Shown: positions 1 through 15,914 of the stretch, piece by piece
Position numbering within the stretch: the stretch's first letter is position 1
Layout of the letters: each line of letters starts with the position of its first letter
Assembly: GCF_004115925.1 (NCBI RefSeq)
Contig: NZ_SDDX01000004.1
Coordinates: 124,001-188,000 of the forward strand
Direction of reading: 5' to 3'
Source: Lelliottia nimipressuralis
GTDB lineage: Bacteria > Pseudomonadota > Gammaproteobacteria > Enterobacterales > Enterobacteriaceae
Length of the DNA stretch: 64,000 nucleotides
Position numbers and translations under genes: made by a program
The notes under the pieces: generated by a model
Told to the model about the DNA's origin: nothing
The model's database searches: none
Seen by the model: the letters and a program-made list of their open reading frames with translations, nothing else

Positions 1-2113
1 GGGTATGCACAGGACGGAGGATGGACTGGAGGTCCGCGCACTGTTGCCCGACGCCACCGAAGTGTGGGTCATTGAACCTAAAACCGGCCGCAAGGTAGGC
101 AAGCTGGAGTGCCTTGATTCGCGCGGTTTCTTCTCAGGCGCGATCCCGCGTCGCAAAAACCTGTTCCGTTATCAGCTCGCCGTGCTCTGGCATGGTCATG
201 AAAACCTGATTGACGATCCCTACAGTTTTGGCCCGCTGTTACAAGAGATGGACGCATGGCTGCTCTCCGAAGGCACGCACCTTCGCCCGTACGAAACGCT
301 GGGCGCGCATGCCGATACGATGGATGGCATCACCGGCACCCGTTTTTCCGTCTGGGCACCGAATGCGCAGCGCGTGTCGGTGGTCGGGCAGTTCAACTAT
401 TGGGATGGTCGCCGCCACCCGATGCGCCTGCGGCGTGAATCGGGGATCTGGGAGCTGTTTATCCCCGGCGCGCATAATGGCCAGCTCTACAAATTCGAAA
501 TGATCGATGCCCACGGTCAGCTGCGGGTCAAAGCCGATCCTTACGCCTTCGAAGCGCAAATGCGCCCGGATACCGCGTCGCTGATTTGCGGTCTGCCGGA
601 GAAAATCGTGCAGACCGAAGAGCGTAAACAGGCCAACCGCTTCGATGCGCCAATCTCTATTTATGAAGTTCACCTCGGCTCATGGCGTCGCCACACGGAC
701 AACAATTTCTGGCTGAGCTATCGCGAACTGGCGGATCAGCTGGTGCCCTACGCCAAATGGATGGGCTTTACCCATCTGGAGCTGCTGCCAATTAACGAGC
801 ACCCGTTCGACGGCAGCTGGGGCTATCAGCCGACCGGCCTTTACGCACCGACGCGCCGATTCGGCACCCGCGACGACTTCCGCTATTTCATCAACGCCGC
901 CCATGCCGCCGGACTCAGCGTGATCCTCGACTGGGTGCCAGGCCATTTCCCGACGGATGATTTTGGTCTCTCTCAGTTTGATGGCACCAATCTGTACGAG
1001 CACAGCGATCCGCGCGAAGGCTTCCATCAGGACTGGAACACCCTGATTTACAACTATGGCCGTCGCGAAGTGGCGAACTATCTGGTGGGCAACGCCCTGT
1101 ACTGGATTGAACGTTTTGGTATCGACGCTCTGCGCGTGGACGCCGTGGCGTCGATGATCTATCGCGACTACAGCCGCAAAGAGGGCGAGTGGATCCCGAA
1201 CGAATACGGGGGCCGCGAAAACCTCGAAGCCATTGAATTCCTGCGCAGCACTAACCGCATTCTCGGCGAGCAGGTCGAAGGCGCGGTGACGATGGCCGAA
1301 GAGTCGACCGACTTCCCCGGCGTATCGCGTCCGCCTGCCATGGGCGGGCTGGGCTTCTGGTACAAGTGGAACCTGGGCTGGATGCACGACACCCTCGACT
1401 ACTTCAAACTCGATCCGGTCTATCGTCAGTATCACCACGACAAACTGACCTTCGGGATGCTCTACAACAACACCGAAAACTTTGTTCTGCCGCTCTCTCA
1501 CGACGAAGTGGTGCACGGCAAAAAATCGATTCTCGACCGCATGCCGGGCGACGCGTGGCAGCGCTTTGCCAACCTGCGCGCCTACTACGGCTGGCTATTT
1601 GCCTTCCCGGGCAAAAAGCTGCTGTTTATGGGCAACGAATTCGCCCAGGGCCGTGAGTGGAACCATGATGCGAGCCTCGACTGGCATCTGCTGGAAGGCG
1701 GCGACAACTGGCATCACGGCGTTCAGCGCCTGGTGCGCGACCTCAACCTGACCTATCGCCATCACAAAGCCCTGCACGAGCTGGACTTTGACTCCTACGG
1801 CTTTGAGTGGCTGGTGGTGGATGACCACGAGCGCTCGGTGTTTATCTTCGTGCGCCGCGATCGGGAAGGGAATGAAATCATCGTCGCCAGCAACTTTACG
1901 CCGGTGCCGCGTCAGAACTATCGCTTCGGCATCAACCAGCCGGGCAGATGGCGCGAAATTCTCAACACCGACTCCAGCCACTACCACGGCAGTAACGCCG
2001 GTAACGGCGGCAGCGTTCATAGCGATGAGTGGGAAAGCCACGGGCGTCCGAACTCTCTGAGCCTCACGCTGCCACCGCTGTCCACAATCTGGCTGGTTCG
2101 GGAGGGCGAATGA
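1..2113 (+). CDS. glgB: 1,4-alpha-glucan branching enzyme GlgB (5' end outside window)
   Basis: Glycogen branching enzyme: it cuts alpha-1,4 glucan chains and re-attaches them through alpha-1,6 bonds. The reading frame is already open at base 2. The first ATG, at base 5, corresponds to Met27 of the usual 728-residue enterobacterial protein (702 visible residues plus 26), so the true start lies upstream of the window. The N-terminal beta-sandwich regions are followed by a GH13 barrel with the catalytic Asp in DALRVDA (residue 405 in family numbering), the acid Glu in TMAEEST and the third acidic residue in LSHDEVVH. The stop overlaps the glgX start (ATGA), which indicates translational coupling in a glgBXCAP operon. 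Confidence 0.98.
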   Translation, partial: GMHRTEDGLEVRALLPDATEVWVIEPKTGRKVGKLECLDSRGFFSGAIPRRKNLFRYQLAVLWHGHENLIDDPYSFGPLLQEMDAWLLSEGTHLRPYETLGAHADTMDGITGTRFSVWAPNAQRVSVVGQFNYWDGRRHPMRLRRESGIWELFIPGAHNGQLYKFEMIDAHGQLRVKADPYAFEAQMRPDTASLICGLPEKIVQTEERKQANRFDAPISIYEVHLGSWRRHTDNNFWLSYRELADQLVPYAKWMGFTHLELLPINEHPFDGSWGYQPTGLYAPTRRFGTRDDFRYFINAAHAAGLSVILDWVPGHFPTDDFGLSQFDGTNLYEHSDPREGFHQDWNTLIYNYGRREVANYLVGNALYWIERFGIDALRVDAVASMIYRDYSRKEGEWIPNEYGGRENLEAIEFLRSTNRILGEQVEGAVTMAEESTDFPGVSRPPAMGGLGFWYKWNLGWMHDTLDYFKLDPVYRQYHHDKLTFGMLYNNTENFVLPLSHDEVVHGKKSILDRMPGDAWQRFANLRAYYGWLFAFPGKKLLFMGNEFAQGREWNHDASLDWHLLEGGDNWHHGVQRLVRDLNLTYRHHKALHELDFDSYGFEWLVVDDHERSVFIFVRRDREGNEIIVASNFTPVPRQNYRFGINQPGRWREILNTDSSHYHGSNAGNGGSVHSDEWESHGRPNSLSLTLPPLSTIWLVREGE

Positions 2114-4082
2114 CGCAACTCACGGCAGGCAAACCCGCTCCGCTTGGGGCAACGTTTGACGGCAAAGGGGTGAATTTCACCCTCTTTACCGCCCACGCAG
2201 AACGGGTGGAACTCTGTGTGTTTGACGGCGAGGGTAATGAGTACCGCTACGATCTGCCGGAACGCAGCGGGGACATCTGGCATGGCTATCTGGCCGACGG
2301 ACGGCCCGGACTGCGCTACGGTTTTCGCGTGCACGGCCCGTGGGAGCCGGGGCAGGGACTACGATTTAATCCGGCCAAACTACTCGTCGACCCTTGCGCC
2401 CTGCGCGTCGAGGGAGAGGTCACCGATAACCCGCTCTATTTTGATGGCGACCACGAACCCGAGCCTCGCGATAGCGCGGCGATTGCGCCAAAAAGTGTGG
2501 TGGTGAGCGATGCTTACGACTGGGAAGATGACGCCCCGCCCGCGACGCCGTGGGGCAGAACGGTTATCTACGAAGCCACGTCAAAGGGCTGACGTATCTG
2601 CATCCGGCAATTCCGCAGGAGATCCGCGGCACCTACAAGGCGCTCGCTCATCCGGTGATGATTGCCTATCTCAAACACCTGGGCGTCACCGCGCTGGAGC
2701 TGCTGCCGGTGGCCCACTTTGCCTCCGAGCCGCGCCTGCTGCGCCTGGGGCTGACCAACTACTGGGGCTACAACCCGCTGGCGATGTTTGCTCTCGATCC
2801 GCGCTATGCCTCACATCCGGAACGCGCCAGAGATGAGTTTCGCGATGCGGTAAAAGCGCTGCACCAGGCCGGTATCGAAGTGATTCTGGATGTGGTGTTG
2901 AACCACAGTGCGGAGCTGGATCTCGACGGACCGACGCTCTCAATGCGCGGAATCGATAACCGTAGCTATTATTGGATTAGGGAGGATGGTGATTATCACA
3001 ACTGGACCGGTTGCGGTAACACGCTCAACCTCAGTCATCCGGCGGTGGCGGACTTTGCTTATCACTGCCTGAAATCCTGGGTCGAGACCTTCCATATCGA
3101 CGGTTTCCGCTTCGATCTGGCGTCTGTGATGGGCCGAACGCCTGCGTTCAGCCAGCAGGCTCCCTTGTTTGAAGCCATTAAAAACTGTCCGGTGCTGTCG
3201 CGCGTCAAACTGATTGCTGAGCCGTGGGATATCGGTGACGGAGGTTATCAGGTGGGGAACTTCCCGCCGCTGTTTGCCGAGTGGAACGATCGTTTCCGCG
3301 ATGCCACGCGCCGTTTTTGGCTGGAAAAAAATCTCTCTCTTGGCGACTTCGCCGGGCGGTTTGCGGCGTCCAGTGATGTGTTCAGGAAGAGTGGTAGAGC
3401 ACCGTCGGCCAGCGTCAATCTGGTGACGGCGCACGACGGGTTTACCCTTCGCGACTGTGTTTGTTTCAATCAGAAACACAATGAGGCAAACGGCGAAGAA
3501 AACCGCGATGGGACTAACAATAACCATAGCTTTAATCATGGTATAGAAGGGTTAGGCGGCAGTCAGGATGTTATCGAGCGGCGTCGCGCCAGCGTACATG
3601 CGTTGCTGACTTCGCTGTTGCTCTCGCAAGGGACGCCAATGCTGCTGGCGGGTGATGAGTTTGGTCATAGCCAGCACGGCAATAACAATGCGTATTGCCA
3701 GGATAACGCGCTGACCTGGCTCGACTGGGAACAGGCAAACACGGGGTTAACGCACTTTGCAGCGGCCTTGATCCACCTTCGGCAACAGATCCCGGCACTC
3801 ACGGCGGATCGCTGGTGGGAAGAGGGAGACGGCAACGTCAGCTGGCTGAATAAAGAGGCGCAACCGCTGAGTGCGCACGAGTGGCAGTACGGTATTCCCT
3901 GCCTGCAAATCCTGCTTTCGGATAACTGGCTAATCACGTTAAACGCGACGAACGATGTCGCAGAGATTGTTTTACCTCACGGGGAATGGCGCGCCATTTC
4001 CCCCTTTGCCGGAGTGGATAATCCGGTGGTAATGGCTGTCTGGCACGGGCCTGCACACGGAGTGTGCGTATTCCAAAGATGA
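2110..4082 (+). pseudogene. glgX: Glycogen debranching enzyme GlgX, single-base frameshift
   Basis: GlgX hydrolyses the alpha-1,6 branch points of limit dextrin left by GlgP. Translation from ATG 2110 matches the family up to VIYEA, then runs into TGA at 2590-2592. The rest continues in the -1 frame as [10 protein letters not shown] and on to the stop at 4080-4082. Restoring one C in the CC at 2576-2577 (GCCAC to GCCCAC) gives one 657-residue protein, the usual family length. All GH13 elements are present across the break: [18 protein letters not shown] and TAHDGFTL, with no other damage visible. Read literally, the product is a 160-residue N-terminal fragment. A base-calling error is as likely as a true mutation. 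The gene overlaps glgB by 4 bases and precedes glgC by 17. Confidence 0.9.
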
Positions 4083-4099
4083 TAAAAAAGGAGTTAGTC

Positions 4100-5395
4100 A
4101 TGGTGAGATTAGAGAAGAACGATCCCTTGATGTTGGCGCGCCAGTTACCCTTAAAAACGGTCGCGCTGATACTTGCTGGTGGACGTGGTACCCGTCTGAA
4201 AGATTTGACAATCAAGCGTGCTAAGCCTGCGGTTCACTTTGGTGGTAAGTTCCGTATTATCGATTTTGCATTATCCAACTGCCTGAACTCCGGTATTCGT
4301 CGCATCGGCGTGATTACTCAGTATCAGTCGCACACCCTGGTGCAGCACATCCAGCGCGGCTGGTCATTTTTCAGCGAAGAGATGAACGAGTTTGTCGATC
4401 TGCTTCCGGCGCAGCAGCGCGTACACGGTGAAAACTGGTATCGCGGCACGGCCGATGCGGTGACGCAAAACCTCGACATCATTCGCCGCTACGGCGCGGA
4501 ATACATCGTGATCCTCGCGGGCGACCATATTTATAAGCAAGACTACTCGCACATGCTCATCGACCACGTCGAAAAAGGGGCGCGTTGCACCGTGGCGTGT
4601 CTGCCGGTGCCCGTTGCTGAAGCGACGGCGTTCGGCGTCATGGATGTGGACGAGAACGACAAGATTATCGATTTCGTCGAGAAACCGGCCAACCCGCCGA
4701 CCATGCCGACGGACGCCACCAAATCCCTCGCCAGCATGGGCATCTATATCTTTGATGCCGATTACCTTTATGAACTGCTGGAAGAGGACGACAAGGACGA
4801 GAATTCGAGCCACGACTTCGGCAAAGATATCATCCCGAAAATCACCAAAGCTGGCATGGCTTATGCACATCCCTTCCCGCTGTCCTGCGTGCAGTCTGAC
4901 CCGGATGCCGAGCCGTACTGGCGCGACGTGGGTACGCTTGAAGCGTACTGGAAGGCGAACCTCGATTTAGCCTCCGTCACCCCGGAACTGGATATGTACG
5001 ACCAGAACTGGCCGATTCGCACGCACATGGAATCGCTGCCGCCGGCCAAATTTGTGCAGGACCGTTCCGGTAGCCACGGCATGACGCTGAACTCGCTAGT
5101 GTCGGGCGGGTGCATTATTTCTGGCTCAGTGGTGGTGCAGTCGGTGCTCTTCCCGCGCGTTCGGGTGAACTCCTTCTGCAATATCGATTCGTCGGTACTG
5201 CTGCCGGATGTGTGGGTGGGGCGCTCGTGTCGTTTGCGTCGCTGTGTTATCGACCGTGCCTGTGTGATCCCGGAAGGGATGGTGATTGGAGAGAATGCGG
5301 AGGAAGACGCTCGCCGCTTCTACCGCTCAGAAGAAGGCATCGTGCTGGTCACGCGCGAAATGCTGCGCAAACTGCAGGTCAAACAGGAGCGATAA
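4100..5395 (+). CDS. glgC: Glucose-1-phosphate adenylyltransferase GlgC
   Basis: ADP-glucose pyrophosphorylase, the committed and allosterically controlled step of bacterial glycogen synthesis (ATP plus glucose-1-phosphate to ADP-glucose plus pyrophosphate). It has 431 residues, the usual length. The N-terminal nucleotidyltransferase domain carries the pyrophosphorylase signature GGRGTRL, and WYRGTADA and FVEKPANPP lie in the substrate-binding half. A C-terminal beta-helix follows ([23 protein letters not shown]). I chose ATG 4100 because AAGGAG lies at 4088-4093 and the family N-terminus M-V-x-L-E-K-N-D begins here; an in-frame ATG at 4064 would lie inside glgX. The stop shares one base with the glgA start. 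Confidence 0.98.
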   Translation: MVRLEKNDPLMLARQLPLKTVALILAGGRGTRLKDLTIKRAKPAVHFGGKFRIIDFALSNCLNSGIRRIGVITQYQSHTLVQHIQRGWSFFSEEMNEFVDLLPAQQRVHGENWYRGTADAVTQNLDIIRRYGAEYIVILAGDHIYKQDYSHMLIDHVEKGARCTVACLPVPVAEATAFGVMDVDENDKIIDFVEKPANPPTMPTDATKSLASMGIYIFDADYLYELLEEDDKDENSSHDFGKDIIPKITKAGMAYAHPFPLSCVQSDPDAEPYWRDVGTLEAYWKANLDLASVTPELDMYDQNWPIRTHMESLPPAKFVQDRSGSHGMTLNSLVSGGCIISGSVVVQSVLFPRVRVNSFCNIDSSVLLPDVWVGRSCRLRRCVIDRACVIPEGMVIGENAEEDARRFYRSEEGIVLVTREMLRKLQVKQER

Positions 5396-6831
5396 TGCAG
5401 GTTTTACATGTATGTTCTGAGATGTTCCCGCTGCTGAAAACGGGCGGGCTGGCGGATGTACTGGGCGCACTCCCGGCGGCGCAAATTGCGGAAGGTATCG
5501 ACACCCGCGTGCTGCTGCCGGCTTTTCCTGATCTCCGCCGTGGCATTCCCGACGCGCAGGTGGTGAGCCGTCGCGACACGTTCGCCGGGCGCATCACCCT
5601 GCTGTTTGGCCATTACAATGGCGTCGGCATTTATCTGATTGATGCGCCGCATTTGTACGATCGTCCAGGGAGCCCGTACCACGATACGAACTTATTCGCC
5701 TATACGGACAACGTGCTGCGTTTTGCGTTGCTCGGATGGGTGGGTGCTGAAATGGCGGTCGGACTCGATCCCTTCTGGCGCCCGGAGATCGTCCACGCGC
5801 ACGACTGGCACGCAGGGCTGGCTCCCGCCTATCTGGCGGCGCGCGGCCACCCGGCAAAGTCGGTCTTTACGGTGCACAACCTGGCGTATCAGGGCATGTA
5901 TTACGCCCATCATATGAATGACATCGATCTGCCATGGTCGTTCTATAACATGCACGGGCTGGAGTTTAACGGTCAGATTTCGTTCCTGAAAGCGGGGCTG
6001 TACTACGCCGACCACATCACGGCGGTCAGCCCGACTTACGCACGCGAAATCACCGAGCCGGAGTTTGGCTACGGCATGGAAGGGCTGTTGCGCCAGCGAC
6101 ATCGTGAAGGACGCCTGTCGGGGATCCTCAACGGCGTCGATGAAAAAATCTGGAGTCCGGAAACGGACCTTTTGCTGGCCTCGCGCTACAACCGTGATTC
6201 GGTGGAAGACAAAGCGGAAAACAAGCGCCAGCTGCAGATTGCGATGGGGCTGAAGGTGAACGACAAAGTGCCGCTGTTCGCCGTGGTCAGCCGCCTGACC
6301 AGCCAGAAAGGGCTGGATCTGGTGCTGGAAGCGCTGCCGGGGCTGCTGGAGCAGGGCGGTCAACTGGCGCTGCTGGGGGCAGGCGATCCGGTGTTGCAGG
6401 AAGGTTTCCTTGCCGCTGCCGCCGAACATCCGGGGCAGGTTGGCGTGCAGATTGGTTATCACGAGGCGTTCTCGCACCGCATTATGGGCGGCGCGGATGT
6501 CATCCTGGTGCCAAGCCGCTTTGAGCCGTGCGGCTTAACCCAACTGTATGGACTCAAGTACGGCACGCTGCCGCTGGTGCGCCGCACCGGTGGGCTGGCC
6601 GATACCGTATCGGATACGTCGCTGGAGAATCTGGCGGACGGCATCGCCACCGGTTTTGCCTTTGAAGACAGCAATGCCTGGTCGCTGCTGCGGGCGATTC
6701 GGCGGGCATTTGTTCTGTGGTCGCGTCCCTCTTTGTGGCGTTTCGTGCAACGCCAGGCGATGGCGATGGACTTTAGCTGGCACGTTGCGGCGCAGTCATA
6801 CCGCGATCTTTATCAACGCTTGATGTCATAA
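5395..6831 (+). CDS. glgA: Glycogen synthase GlgA
   Basis: ADP-glucose:glycogen 4-alpha-glucosyltransferase (GT5), which elongates the alpha-1,4 chain using the GlgC product. It has 478 residues against about 477 in E. coli. The N-terminal KTGGLADV motif (Lys15) contacts the ADP-glucose phosphates. The C-terminal Rossmann half contains [18 protein letters not shown] with the conserved catalytic-site Glu. The ATG at 5395 uses the last A of the glgC stop (TAATG), the tightest possible coupling. The frame stays open upstream inside glgC, but that extension has no family counterpart. glgP follows after 15 bases. Confidence 0.98.
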   Translation: MQVLHVCSEMFPLLKTGGLADVLGALPAAQIAEGIDTRVLLPAFPDLRRGIPDAQVVSRRDTFAGRITLLFGHYNGVGIYLIDAPHLYDRPGSPYHDTNLFAYTDNVLRFALLGWVGAEMAVGLDPFWRPEIVHAHDWHAGLAPAYLAARGHPAKSVFTVHNLAYQGMYYAHHMNDIDLPWSFYNMHGLEFNGQISFLKAGLYYADHITAVSPTYAREITEPEFGYGMEGLLRQRHREGRLSGILNGVDEKIWSPETDLLLASRYNRDSVEDKAENKRQLQIAMGLKVNDKVPLFAVVSRLTSQKGLDLVLEALPGLLEQGGQLALLGAGDPVLQEGFLAAAAEHPGQVGVQIGYHEAFSHRIMGGADVILVPSRFEPCGLTQLYGLKYGTLPLVRRTGGLADTVSDTSLENLADGIATGFAFEDSNAWSLLRAIRRAFVLWSRPSLWRFVQRQAMAMDFSWHVAAQSYRDLYQRLMS

Positions 6832-9294
<2,463 letters not shown>

Positions 9295-9298
9295 ATGC

Positions 9299-9327
9299 AA
9301 AACGGCAACGTAAGTTGCCGTTTTTTA
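9299..9327 (+). terminator. Intrinsic terminator after glgP
   Basis: A perfect 9-bp stem, AACGGCAAC and GTTGCCGTT, closes on a GTAA loop and runs into six or more T residues. It lies 5 bases after the glgP stop and ends the glgBXCAP operon. glpD converges from the other side. Confidence 0.93.
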
Positions 9328-9363
9328 TGTCTTCGCCCTCACGCTGTGTGGGAGGGCGGGGCA

Positions 9364-10872
9364 TTACGATGCCAGTGACAATTTACGCTTTCCCGCATGT
9401 TGGGCCAGCCACTGCGCCACGCGCGATTGCTGCTCCGCATCCAGCCACATCCCCTCTTTGGTACGACGCCAGATGGCATCGTCCAGACGGCGCACCCACT
9501 CGTGCTCGACCAGGTAACGCAGCTCCGCTTCATACAACTCATGACCAAAATGTTCACCGAGATCGGCGAGCGTTTTCGCTTCCCCCAGAATCCACTCGGT
9601 ATTGCTACCGTAAGTGCGCGCGTAATGGCGTGCCATGGATTCAGTAATAAACGGATAACGGCGGCGCAGTTTTGCCGCAAAGTCATCGCGGTCGCTGCCG
9701 ATATCACCGCCAGGCAGCGTCGCGCCTTTGGTCCACGCCGGGCCGATACCTTTGTAGTACGGCGTCAGTTTTTCCAGCGCATGTTCCGCCAGCTTACGGT
9801 AGGTCGTCAGCTTGCCGCCAAAGACTGACAGCAGCGGCGCCTGGCCGTCAACGTCATGAATATCGAGCGTATAGTCACGGGTGATCGCCTGCGGGGAATC
9901 AGATTCGTCATCGCACAGCGGACGCACGCCGGAGTAAGTCCAGACCACGTCATCGCGGCCCAGCTGTTTCTTAAAGTGGGCGTTATAGACTTTCAGCAGG
10001 TAGCCGATTTCGCTCTCGTCGATTTCGACGTTCTTCGGATCGCCTTTGTACTCCACGTCGGTGGTGCCGATGATTGAAAACTCGTCCATCCACGGGATCA
10101 CAAACACGATACGCTTATCTTCGTTTTGCAGGATGTAGGCCTGCTTCTGGGTGTGTACGCGCGGAACAACGATATGGCTGCCCTTGATCAGGCGGATGCC
10201 GTACGGCGAGGGCAATTTCATGCCGTCGTCAAAGAACTGTTTCACCCACGGGCCAGTGGCGTTCACCAGGCCGCGCGCCTGCCAGCTGAATTTCTCGCCG
10301 GTATCGATATCTTCGGCTTCCACAATCCACAGCCCGTTTTCACGGCGTGCAGCGGTGGCGCGAGTGCGGGTTTTCACCTCGCCGTCTTTCTTCACGACCA
10401 TCTGGGCGTTCGCCAGCACCAGACGCGCATCGTCTACCCAGCAGTCGGAATATTCGAATCCGCGCACGATTTCCTGTTTCAGAACCGATTCTGAGCCAAA
10501 ACGCAAACCGGTCGATCCCGGCAGACTGGTACGTTTACCCAGATGATCGTACATAAACAGACCAATTCGGATCATCCATGCCGGACGAAGATGCGGGCGA
10601 TGAGGCAGACGGAAACGCATCGGAATCGCCAGGTGAGGGGCCATTTTCAGCAGCACTTCACGCTCCGCCAGCGCTTCGCTGACCAGGCGGAACTCATAGT
10701 GCTCCAGGTAGCGCAGGCCACCGTGGATAAGTTTGGAGCTGGCGGACGACGTCGCGCAGGCGAGATCGTTGGCTTCCAGCATCAGTACAGATAACCCGCG
10801 TCCTGCAGCATCCGCCGCAATACCGGCACCGTTAATGCCACCGCCTATCACAATCAGATCTTTGGTTTCCAT
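9364..10872 (-). CDS. glpD: Aerobic glycerol-3-phosphate dehydrogenase GlpD
   Basis: Membrane-associated FAD enzyme that oxidises sn-glycerol-3-phosphate to dihydroxyacetone phosphate and passes electrons to quinone. It has 502 residues (E. coli 501). The FAD-binding dinucleotide fold IGGGINGAGIAADAAGRG is at residues 9-26, and SSKLIHGGLRYLEHYEF and YSGVRPLCDDESDSPQAITRDY are family blocks. I chose the METKDL start at 10872; the frame extends five codons further upstream (MREGD) without family support. It is transcribed divergently from glpEGR, with a GlpR-type operator between them. Confidence 0.98.
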   Translation of the reverse strand: METKDLIVIGGGINGAGIAADAAGRGLSVLMLEANDLACATSSASSKLIHGGLRYLEHYEFRLVSEALAEREVLLKMAPHLAIPMRFRLPHRPHLRPAWMIRIGLFMYDHLGKRTSLPGSTGLRFGSESVLKQEIVRGFEYSDCWVDDARLVLANAQMVVKKDGEVKTRTRATAARRENGLWIVEAEDIDTGEKFSWQARGLVNATGPWVKQFFDDGMKLPSPYGIRLIKGSHIVVPRVHTQKQAYILQNEDKRIVFVIPWMDEFSIIGTTDVEYKGDPKNVEIDESEIGYLLKVYNAHFKKQLGRDDVVWTYSGVRPLCDDESDSPQAITRDYTLDIHDVDGQAPLLSVFGGKLTTYRKLAEHALEKLTPYYKGIGPAWTKGATLPGGDIGSDRDDFAAKLRRRYPFITESMARHYARTYGSNTEWILGEAKTLADLGEHFGHELYEAELRYLVEHEWVRRLDDAIWRRTKEGMWLDAEQQSRVAQWLAQHAGKRKLSLAS

Positions 10873-10904
10873 ATCACCCTCACGCACTTTCGTTAAAGCT
10901 CAGA

Positions 10905-10926
10905 AATGTTCGATATCGCTCATAAT
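10905..10926. promoter_or_regulatory. Probable GlpR operator in the glpD-glpE divergent region
   Basis: The stretch contains ATGTTCGATATCGCTCATAA, close to the palindromic GlpR operator pattern (ATGTTCG followed by CGAACAT-like halves). It lies 33 bases upstream of the glpD start, where GlpR represses glpD in E. coli. The site is recognised by eye and has not been scored against a matrix. The whole divergent region spans 10873-11087. Confidence 0.7.
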
Positions 10927-11087
10927 AGCAAAGGAACGCTCTTTTGGTAACATCAAAAAAACAATTTTGAGTGATAGAGATAACATAATGGCGTTTCGCC
11001 GCCGCCAGGACGTACACTACGGGGTAAAATAGTTTTCCCCTCTTCCTGCGGGAGAGCGCACCAAACCTGAAAAACGAAGAGAATCGA

Positions 11088-11420
11088 ATGGAACAGTTTG
11101 AATGCATTAATGTAGAAGAAGCCCATCAAAAGATGCACCAGGGAAAGGCGGTGCTGGTGGATATCCGCGATCCGCAAAGTTTTGCGATGGGCCACACGCC
11201 GGGCGCGTTTCATCTGACGAACGACAGCCTGGGCGCGTTTATGCGCGATAACGACTTTGAAACGCCAGTGATGGTGATGTGCTACCACGGCAACAGCAGT
11301 AAAGGTGCCGCGCAATACCTGCTCCAGCAGGGTTATGACGCGGTATACAGCGTCGATGGCGGCTTCGACGCCTGGCATCGTCATTTTCCGGCGGAAGTAG
11401 AACACGCCTTTGGCGGCTGA
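11088..11420 (+). CDS. glpE: Thiosulfate sulfurtransferase GlpE (single-domain rhodanese)
   Basis: Cytoplasmic rhodanese that transfers sulfur from thiosulfate to thiol acceptors. It has 110 residues (E. coli 108). The rhodanese active-site loop [11 protein letters not shown] places the persulfide-forming cysteine at residue 65 (codon at 11280). It is the first gene of the glpEGR operon, 47 bases before glpG. The C-terminal tail (EVEHAFGG) is two residues longer than in E. coli. Its physiological link to glycerol metabolism is unclear even in E. coli. Confidence 0.97.
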   Translation: MEQFECINVEEAHQKMHQGKAVLVDIRDPQSFAMGHTPGAFHLTNDSLGAFMRDNDFETPVMVMCYHGNSSKGAAQYLLQQGYDAVYSVDGGFDAWHRHFPAEVEHAFGG

Positions 11421-11467
11421 CGCAGTTATACTGTCCTCTTTTGTACGGAAATAAGCGACTGCCGCCC

Positions 11468-12298
11468 ATGTTGATGATTACCTCTTTTACGAACCCGCGC
11501 GTCGCTCAGGCGTTTGTCGATTATATGGCGACGCAGGGTGTGATCCTGACAATTCAACAGCATACGCAAACCGATGTCTGGCTTGCTGATGAAAGCCAGG
11601 CGAATTTTGTTAACACCGAGCTGGCGCGCTTTCTTGAAAACCCTGCGGACCCGCGCTATCTGGCGGCCAGCTGGACCTCTGGCCACACGGACAGCGGGCT
11701 GCACTATCAGCGTTTCCCTTTCTTAGCCACCGTGCGCGAGCGCGCCGGGCCGTTTACCCTGCTGCTGATGGCGGCCTGTATTCTGGTGTTTATCATCATG
11801 AACGTGGTGGGCGACCAGCAGGTGATGATTGCTCTGGCCTGGCCGTATGACGCTTCGGTGCAGTTTGACGTCTGGCGCTACTTCAGCCATGCCCTGATGC
11901 ACTTCTCGGTGCTGCATATCCTCTTTAACCTGCTGTGGTGGTGGTATCTCGGTGGTGCCGTTGAGAAGCGCCTCGGCACCGGTAAACTCGTCGTCATCAC
12001 CGTGATCAGCGCCCTGCTGAGCGGCTATGTGCAGCACAAGTTTAGCGGCCCGTGGTTCGGCGGTTTGTCCGGCGTGGTGTATGCGTTAATGGGCTATGTC
12101 TGGCTGCGCGGCGAGCGCGACCCACAAAGCGGCATCTATCTGCAACGCGGGTTAATCACCTTTGCTTTAATATGGCTCATTGCCGGATGGTTTGATCTGT
12201 TTGGTATGTCTATCGCCAATGGCGCACACGTTGCCGGGCTGGGCGTGGGGCTGGTGATGGCCTTTGCTGATACGCTGAATGCGCGAAAACGAACATAA
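11468..12298 (+). CDS. glpG: Rhomboid intramembrane serine protease GlpG
   Basis: Inner-membrane rhomboid protease that cleaves substrates within or next to transmembrane segments. It has 276 residues, identical in length to E. coli. An N-terminal cytosolic domain (about 1-90) precedes six membrane segments. The catalytic dyad is Ser201 in [12 protein letters not shown] (codon at 12068) and His254 in NGAHVAG (codon at 12227). [14 protein letters not shown] is the characteristic L1-TM2 region. The start at 11468 was chosen from the family N-terminus MLMITSF; the nine codons upstream are unsupported. glpR follows after 16 bases. Confidence 0.98.
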   Translation: MLMITSFTNPRVAQAFVDYMATQGVILTIQQHTQTDVWLADESQANFVNTELARFLENPADPRYLAASWTSGHTDSGLHYQRFPFLATVRERAGPFTLLLMAACILVFIIMNVVGDQQVMIALAWPYDASVQFDVWRYFSHALMHFSVLHILFNLLWWWYLGGAVEKRLGTGKLVVITVISALLSGYVQHKFSGPWFGGLSGVVYALMGYVWLRGERDPQSGIYLQRGLITFALIWLIAGWFDLFGMSIANGAHVAGLGVGLVMAFADTLNARKRT

Positions 12299-12314
12299 TT
12301 CCCAGGGATATTTC

Positions 12315-13073
12315 ATGAAACAAACGCAACGTCATGACGCCATTATCGAACTGGTTAAAAAGCAGGGATACGTCAGCACCGAAGAGCTGGTGGAGCAATT
12401 CGCCGTCAGCCCGCAAACAATTCGTCGTGATTTAAACGACCTGGCCGATCAGAACCGTATTCTGCGCCACCACGGCGGCGCGGCCCTGCCGTCAAGCTCG
12501 GTGAATACCTCATGGCATGACCGTAAGGCGACGCAAACCGCAGAGAAAGAGCGTATTGCCGCCAAAGTGGCGAGCCAGATCCCCAACGGCGCGACGCTGT
12601 TTATTGATATCGGCACGACGCCGGAAGCGGTGGCCCATGCGTTGCTCAACCATGAAAATCTGCGTGTGGTCACCAACAACCTTAACGTCGCCAATACCCT
12701 GATGCAGAAAGAAGATTTCCGCATCATCCTGGCGGGTGGCGAACTGCGCAGCCGCGACGGCGGAATCATTGGTGAAGCGACGCTCGATTTTATCTCCCAG
12801 TTCCGCCTCGATTTCGGCATCCTTGGGATCAGCGGCATCGACAGCGATGGTTCTCTGCTGGAGTTTGATTACCATGAAGTGCGCACCAAACGGGCGATTA
12901 TCGACAACTCGCGCCACGTAATGCTGGTGGTGGATCACTCGAAATTTGGCCGTAACGCGATGGTAAATATGGGCAGCATCAGCATGGTCAATGCCGTGTA
13001 CACCGACGTAATGCCGCCAGCGGGGGTGTTGCAGGTGATTAAGGACAATAACGTTCAGTTAGAGCTGTGCTAA
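12315..13073 (+). CDS. glpR: Glycerol-3-phosphate regulon repressor GlpR
   Basis: DeoR-family repressor of the glp regulon, induced by sn-glycerol-3-phosphate. It has 252 residues. The N-terminal DeoR helix-turn-helix (VSTEELVEQFAVSPQTIRRDL, about 19-39) precedes a sugar-phosphate-sensing domain with the GTTPEAVA and LAGGELRSRDGG motifs. The gene is intact here, unlike in E. coli MG1655, where glpR carries a known frameshift. It ends the glpEGR operon and should bind the operator upstream of glpD. It lies directly beside malT; the rtcBA genes found here in E. coli are missing. Confidence 0.98.
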   Translation: MKQTQRHDAIIELVKKQGYVSTEELVEQFAVSPQTIRRDLNDLADQNRILRHHGGAALPSSSVNTSWHDRKATQTAEKERIAAKVASQIPNGATLFIDIGTTPEAVAHALLNHENLRVVTNNLNVANTLMQKEDFRIILAGGELRSRDGGIIGEATLDFISQFRLDFGILGISGIDSDGSLLEFDYHEVRTKRAIIDNSRHVMLVVDHSKFGRNAMVNMGSISMVNAVYTDVMPPAGVLQVIKDNNVQLELC

Positions 13074-13081
13074 TCCCAGTC

Positions 13082-13142
13082 CGGGCGGCGGCGCCTCCCG
13101 ACTGACTTAATCGCAGGCCCGGCAAACGTCCCGCCGCCGGGC
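13082..13142. repeat. Imperfect inverted repeat (REP-like) between glpR and malT
   Basis: The convergent gap holds GC-rich arms, GGGCGGCGGCG and a downstream CCGCCGCCGGGC, with CCCGGCAAACG between. Composition and position, between two converging gene ends, match a degenerate BIME/REP element. It may also serve as a bidirectional transcript end, but there is no T-tract on either strand. Confidence 0.5.
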
Positions 13143-13148
13143 ATTGCA

Positions 13149-15866
<2,718 letters not shown>

Positions 15867-15914
15867 TCACTGTGGGGAAACGAGGAAAATCGATTTTTTT
15901 TGCGCTTCGTAATT

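Noticed and set aside
5110..5394. Upstream extension of glgA to an earlier ATG inside glgC
   Set aside because: The conserved N-terminus [18 protein letters not shown] starts at 5395, and the extension reads glgC in the wrong frame.
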